Shown here piece by piece: positions 61,873 through 64,000 of a DNA stretch of 64,000 nucleotides. Source of the DNA: Ornithinibacillus halotolerans. Lineage in GTDB: Bacteria > Bacillota > Bacilli > Bacillales > Amphibacillaceae. The stretch covers positions 1-64,000 of the forward strand of contig NZ_BMEY01000021.1 of NCBI RefSeq assembly GCF_014637405.1. Reading direction: 5' to 3'. The notes below the pieces were generated by a model that had not been told where the DNA came from, searched no databases, and saw only the letters and a list, made by a program, of their open reading frames with translations. A program made the position numbers and the translations under genes. Each line of letters starts with the position of its first letter. The first letter of the stretch is position 1.

Positions 61873-63621
61873 ATGGATACATTTAAAAAACTTAAACAAT
61901 TTTATTGGCCCTATAGAAAGTATTTCTTTGGCTCTTTGTTTTTCTTATTTTTTGTTACAGCTATTACAGTTGTGTATCCTATCATTTTACAATTAACGAT
62001 TGATGAGGTTGTTGCAAAAGAACAATATAGTTTAATCCCGTATATTGCAGGCATTTTTATCTTCTTAATGCTAGTTAAAGGGGTTGCAACATTTTATCAT
62101 CAATTTTTAGGAGATCGATTTGGAGTAAGTACCGTATATGCTTTACGTGATGCACTCTATAAAAAACTACAAGTATTATCGTTCAAATATTACGATAATG
62201 CTAAAACAGGAGACATTATGTCCAGATTAACAGCTGATGTAGAAGGATTTCGTTTTTTCTTGTCATTCGGATTCGCTGAGTTAATTAGAATCATCCTGTT
62301 AATCGTTATTAGCCTTAGTGTTATGTTTTATTATTCCATACCGTTAACACTTGTGACGATGGCTGCAATGCCGTTTTTAATTGTAGTTGTCATGAAGTTT
62401 GAAAAAGTTGCACATCCTGCATTTAGGGGTATTCGAAAATCATTTGGTAAATTGAATACAAGAGTCCAAGAAAATATTAGTGGAATGCAGACGGTAAAGT
62501 CGTTATCTCGTGAGGATTTTGAGATTGGTCGATTTTCTAATAGTAATGATGACTATCGTAAAAATTACATTAGTACCTCAGAGTTATGGGCAAAGTACTT
62601 TCCTTTGATGGAGTTTATCGGGAATGTTTGTGCAGTTGCACTCTTAGCTTTTGGTGGTTATTTAGTAATCGATGGCAGTCTAAAACCAGGAGAGTTATTC
62701 GCTTTCTTTAGTTTAGTTTGGTACATCATGGGACCGCTAATGAACGTAGGTTATGTTGTTAACATGTTTTCTCAAGCGAAAGCATCGGGAGAGAGATTAA
62801 GAGAAATTTTAGAGGAAAAAGAAGATATTGTAGTGAAAGAGAATGCGATTAAAGAACCGATCAAGGGTCATGTTACTTTCAACAATGTAACATTAACCTA
62901 TACAAAAGATGATGATTCAGCTCTTAAGAATATTAGTTTTGATGCTCCTCCAGGGAAAACGATTGGGCTAATCGGAGGTACTGGTTCTGGAAAAACGAGC
63001 ATCACACAATTAATCACTCGATTCTATGAACCGGAGAGTGGAGACGTGCTCATAGACGGGAAATCTGTTCAGGAATATGACTTAAAAACGTTAAGAAACC
63101 ATATTGGGTTTGTTTTGCAGGAGTCGTTTTTATTCTCTACTACGATACGAGAGAATATTGCTTATGGAAATCCAAATGCCACAGATGAAGAAATCATTGA
63201 TGCAGCAAAACGTGCACAAGCACATGATTTTATTATGGATATGCCAAAAGGTTATGACACCTTACTTGGTGAAAGAGGAATGGGACTTTCCGGTGGTCAA
63301 AAGCAGCGTATTGCGATTGCGCGTGCTATCTGTGTTGACCCTAGTATTCTAGTTTTAGACGATGCTACTTCAGCTGTTGACATGGATACTGAATTTAGAA
63401 TTCAACAAGCATTGAAAGAAGTAATGAAAGGTCGTACTTCATTTATTATTGCACACAGAATATCCTCACTGAAACATGCGGATGAAATTATCGTTTTAGA
63501 TGATGGAAATGTTGTAGAACGAGGTACACACGACGAACTATTAAAGCTTGATGGTGCATATAGACGAATTTATGATATTCAATATCAGGATCATGACACA
63601 ATCATGAATGCTGTAAATTAA
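61873..63621 (+). CDS. ABC exporter half-transporter, subunit 1 (degenerate ATPase site)
   Basis: This 582-residue protein has six membrane helices (~15-310) and a C-terminal ATPase domain with GGTGSGKTS (Walker A), LSGGQKQRIAIARAI (signature) and LVLDDATSAVD (Walker B). The Walker B catalytic Glu is replaced by Asp. This is the mark of the non-canonical half of heterodimeric exporters such as BmrCD/TM287-288. The next gene encodes the second half 13 nt later. Drug or lipid export is likely. ATG follows GGGGGAGGCG. Confidence 0.93.
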   Translation: MDTFKKLKQFYWPYRKYFFGSLFFLFFVTAITVVYPIILQLTIDEVVAKEQYSLIPYIAGIFIFLMLVKGVATFYHQFLGDRFGVSTVYALRDALYKKLQVLSFKYYDNAKTGDIMSRLTADVEGFRFFLSFGFAELIRIILLIVISLSVMFYYSIPLTLVTMAAMPFLIVVVMKFEKVAHPAFRGIRKSFGKLNTRVQENISGMQTVKSLSREDFEIGRFSNSNDDYRKNYISTSELWAKYFPLMEFIGNVCAVALLAFGGYLVIDGSLKPGELFAFFSLVWYIMGPLMNVGYVVNMFSQAKASGERLREILEEKEDIVVKENAIKEPIKGHVTFNNVTLTYTKDDDSALKNISFDAPPGKTIGLIGGTGSGKTSITQLITRFYEPESGDVLIDGKSVQEYDLKTLRNHIGFVLQESFLFSTTIRENIAYGNPNATDEEIIDAAKRAQAHDFIMDMPKGYDTLLGERGMGLSGGQKQRIAIARAICVDPSILVLDDATSAVDMDTEFRIQQALKEVMKGRTSFIIAHRISSLKHADEIIVLDDGNVVERGTHDELLKLDGAYRRIYDIQYQDHDTIMNAVN

Positions 63622-63633
63622 GGGGGGATAATA

Positions 63634-64000
63634 TTGGCTAGTATTAAGGGGAATACTTCAGAAAAACGACATTTAAAACGATTTTACTATACAATCGATC
63701 AAGCAATTGAAAAGCCCTTTAACTGGAAACAAATATGGCGATTACTAGTGTATTTGAAACCTTATACAAAGACCTATCTACTAGGTGCAATTATTGCCAT
63801 GGTCGTTTCAACTGCAGTTCGATTAACCATTCCAATATTAATTGGTAAGGCTGCATTTGATATCGCTATTGCTAATAAAGATACGACTCTACTTATTAAT
63901 TTAGTTATTATAATCGCCGTTCTTTACTTAATAAATTATATTGCTAACTATTTACGGATTAAGTGGGTTAACCTTTTAGGCCAAAATGTCATTTATGATC
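63634..64000 (+). CDS. ABC exporter half-transporter, subunit 2 (partial)
   Basis: The 5' part (~122 codons) is cut by the window end. The start is TTG 63634 after AGGGGGG, beginning MASIKGNTSEKRHLKR. A basic N-terminal tail (~1-40) is followed by membrane helices (LLGAIIAMVVSTAVRLTIPI; NLVIIIAVLYLINYIANY). It is the partner of the 61873 gene. Its canonical ATPase domain should lie beyond the window. Confidence 0.9.
   Translation, partial: MASIKGNTSEKRHLKRFYYTIDQAIEKPFNWKQIWRLLVYLKPYTKTYLLGAIIAMVVSTAVRLTIPILIGKAAFDIAIANKDTTLLINLVIIIAVLYLINYIANYLRIKWVNLLGQNVIYD

Noticed and set aside
63104-63352. 82-codon ORF inside the ABC transporter gene
   Set aside because: It is in another frame of a strong gene with Walker and signature motifs, so it is a shadow.

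Overview
The window is AT-rich, low-GC Gram-positive DNA from an endospore-forming member of the Bacillaceae. An Oceanobacillus/Virgibacillus-like relative is my guess from overall gene content; I ran no search. The evidence is strong AGGAGG-type ribosome sites with some TTG/GTG starts, a qoxABCD quinol oxidase, yuaF-floT, PyrR and TPP leader RNAs, spoVA and ger operons, YjcZ and Spo0E-like small proteins, and a ykyB/ykuE/fadH/darB(ykuL)/ykuS group also found together in Bacillus subtilis.

Layout. 1-360: the end of an rRNA operon (23S tail, 5S, terminator). About 509-1018: an array of 42-bp tandem repeats. 1.1-3.3 kb: floT-yuaF behind a SigW-type promoter. 3.7-7.5 kb: qoxDCBA on the minus strand with a Rex-like site upstream. 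7.9-10.4 kb: YjcZ-type peptide, YjaZ-like metalloprotease, Hsp20 and an alpha/beta hydrolase. 10.6-21.3 kb: subtilase, type II pantothenate kinase, UvrX-type polymerase, chemoreceptor, S13 penicillin-binding protein without a signal peptide, topB, and pyrP with a PyrR attenuator. 21.6-30.4 kb: SpoIID/LytB protein, a candidate structured RNA, NDH-2, VanW protein, YceI, an isolated holin/amidase pair and oligoendopeptidase F. 30.4-34.3 kb: TPP riboswitch-thiT, a permease and glutamate dehydrogenase. 34.3-34.6 kb: a GC-rich 242-bp element with perfect 16-bp terminal inverted repeats.

34.6-42.5 kb is the most interesting block. Two spore operons lie head to tail on the minus strand. One is a complete spoVA2mob-type operon (DUF1657, YhcN/YlaJ lipoprotein, SpoVAC, SpoVAD, SpoVAEb, DUF1657, DUF421+DUF1657 '2Duf'). 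The other is a GerA-type germinant receptor operon with a small D-subunit gene. Its A and B genes each carry an apparent single-base deletion, while the C and D genes are intact. In known systems the first kind of operon affects dipicolinic acid handling and spore heat resistance, and the second senses germinants.

42.7-54.9 kb: lipoprotein, YwpF-like protein, glycolate oxidase glcDF with a CdaR-type regulator, a Ktr/Trk potassium channel subunit, a GGDEF/EAL protein, a membrane-anchored HtrA-like protease with a zinc-ribbon partner, and signal peptidase I. 55-64 kb: Spo0E-like peptide, two intergenic inverted-repeat elements, an EamA transporter, ykyB, a SCO1-type copper chaperone, a Tyr/Pro-rich small protein, ykuE, fadH, darB, ykuS and a heterodimeric ABC exporter whose second subunit runs off the end.

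I did not find a clearly unprecedented multi-gene system. The best candidates for new biology are the structured intergenic elements, the 42-bp repeat array and the state of the ger operon.
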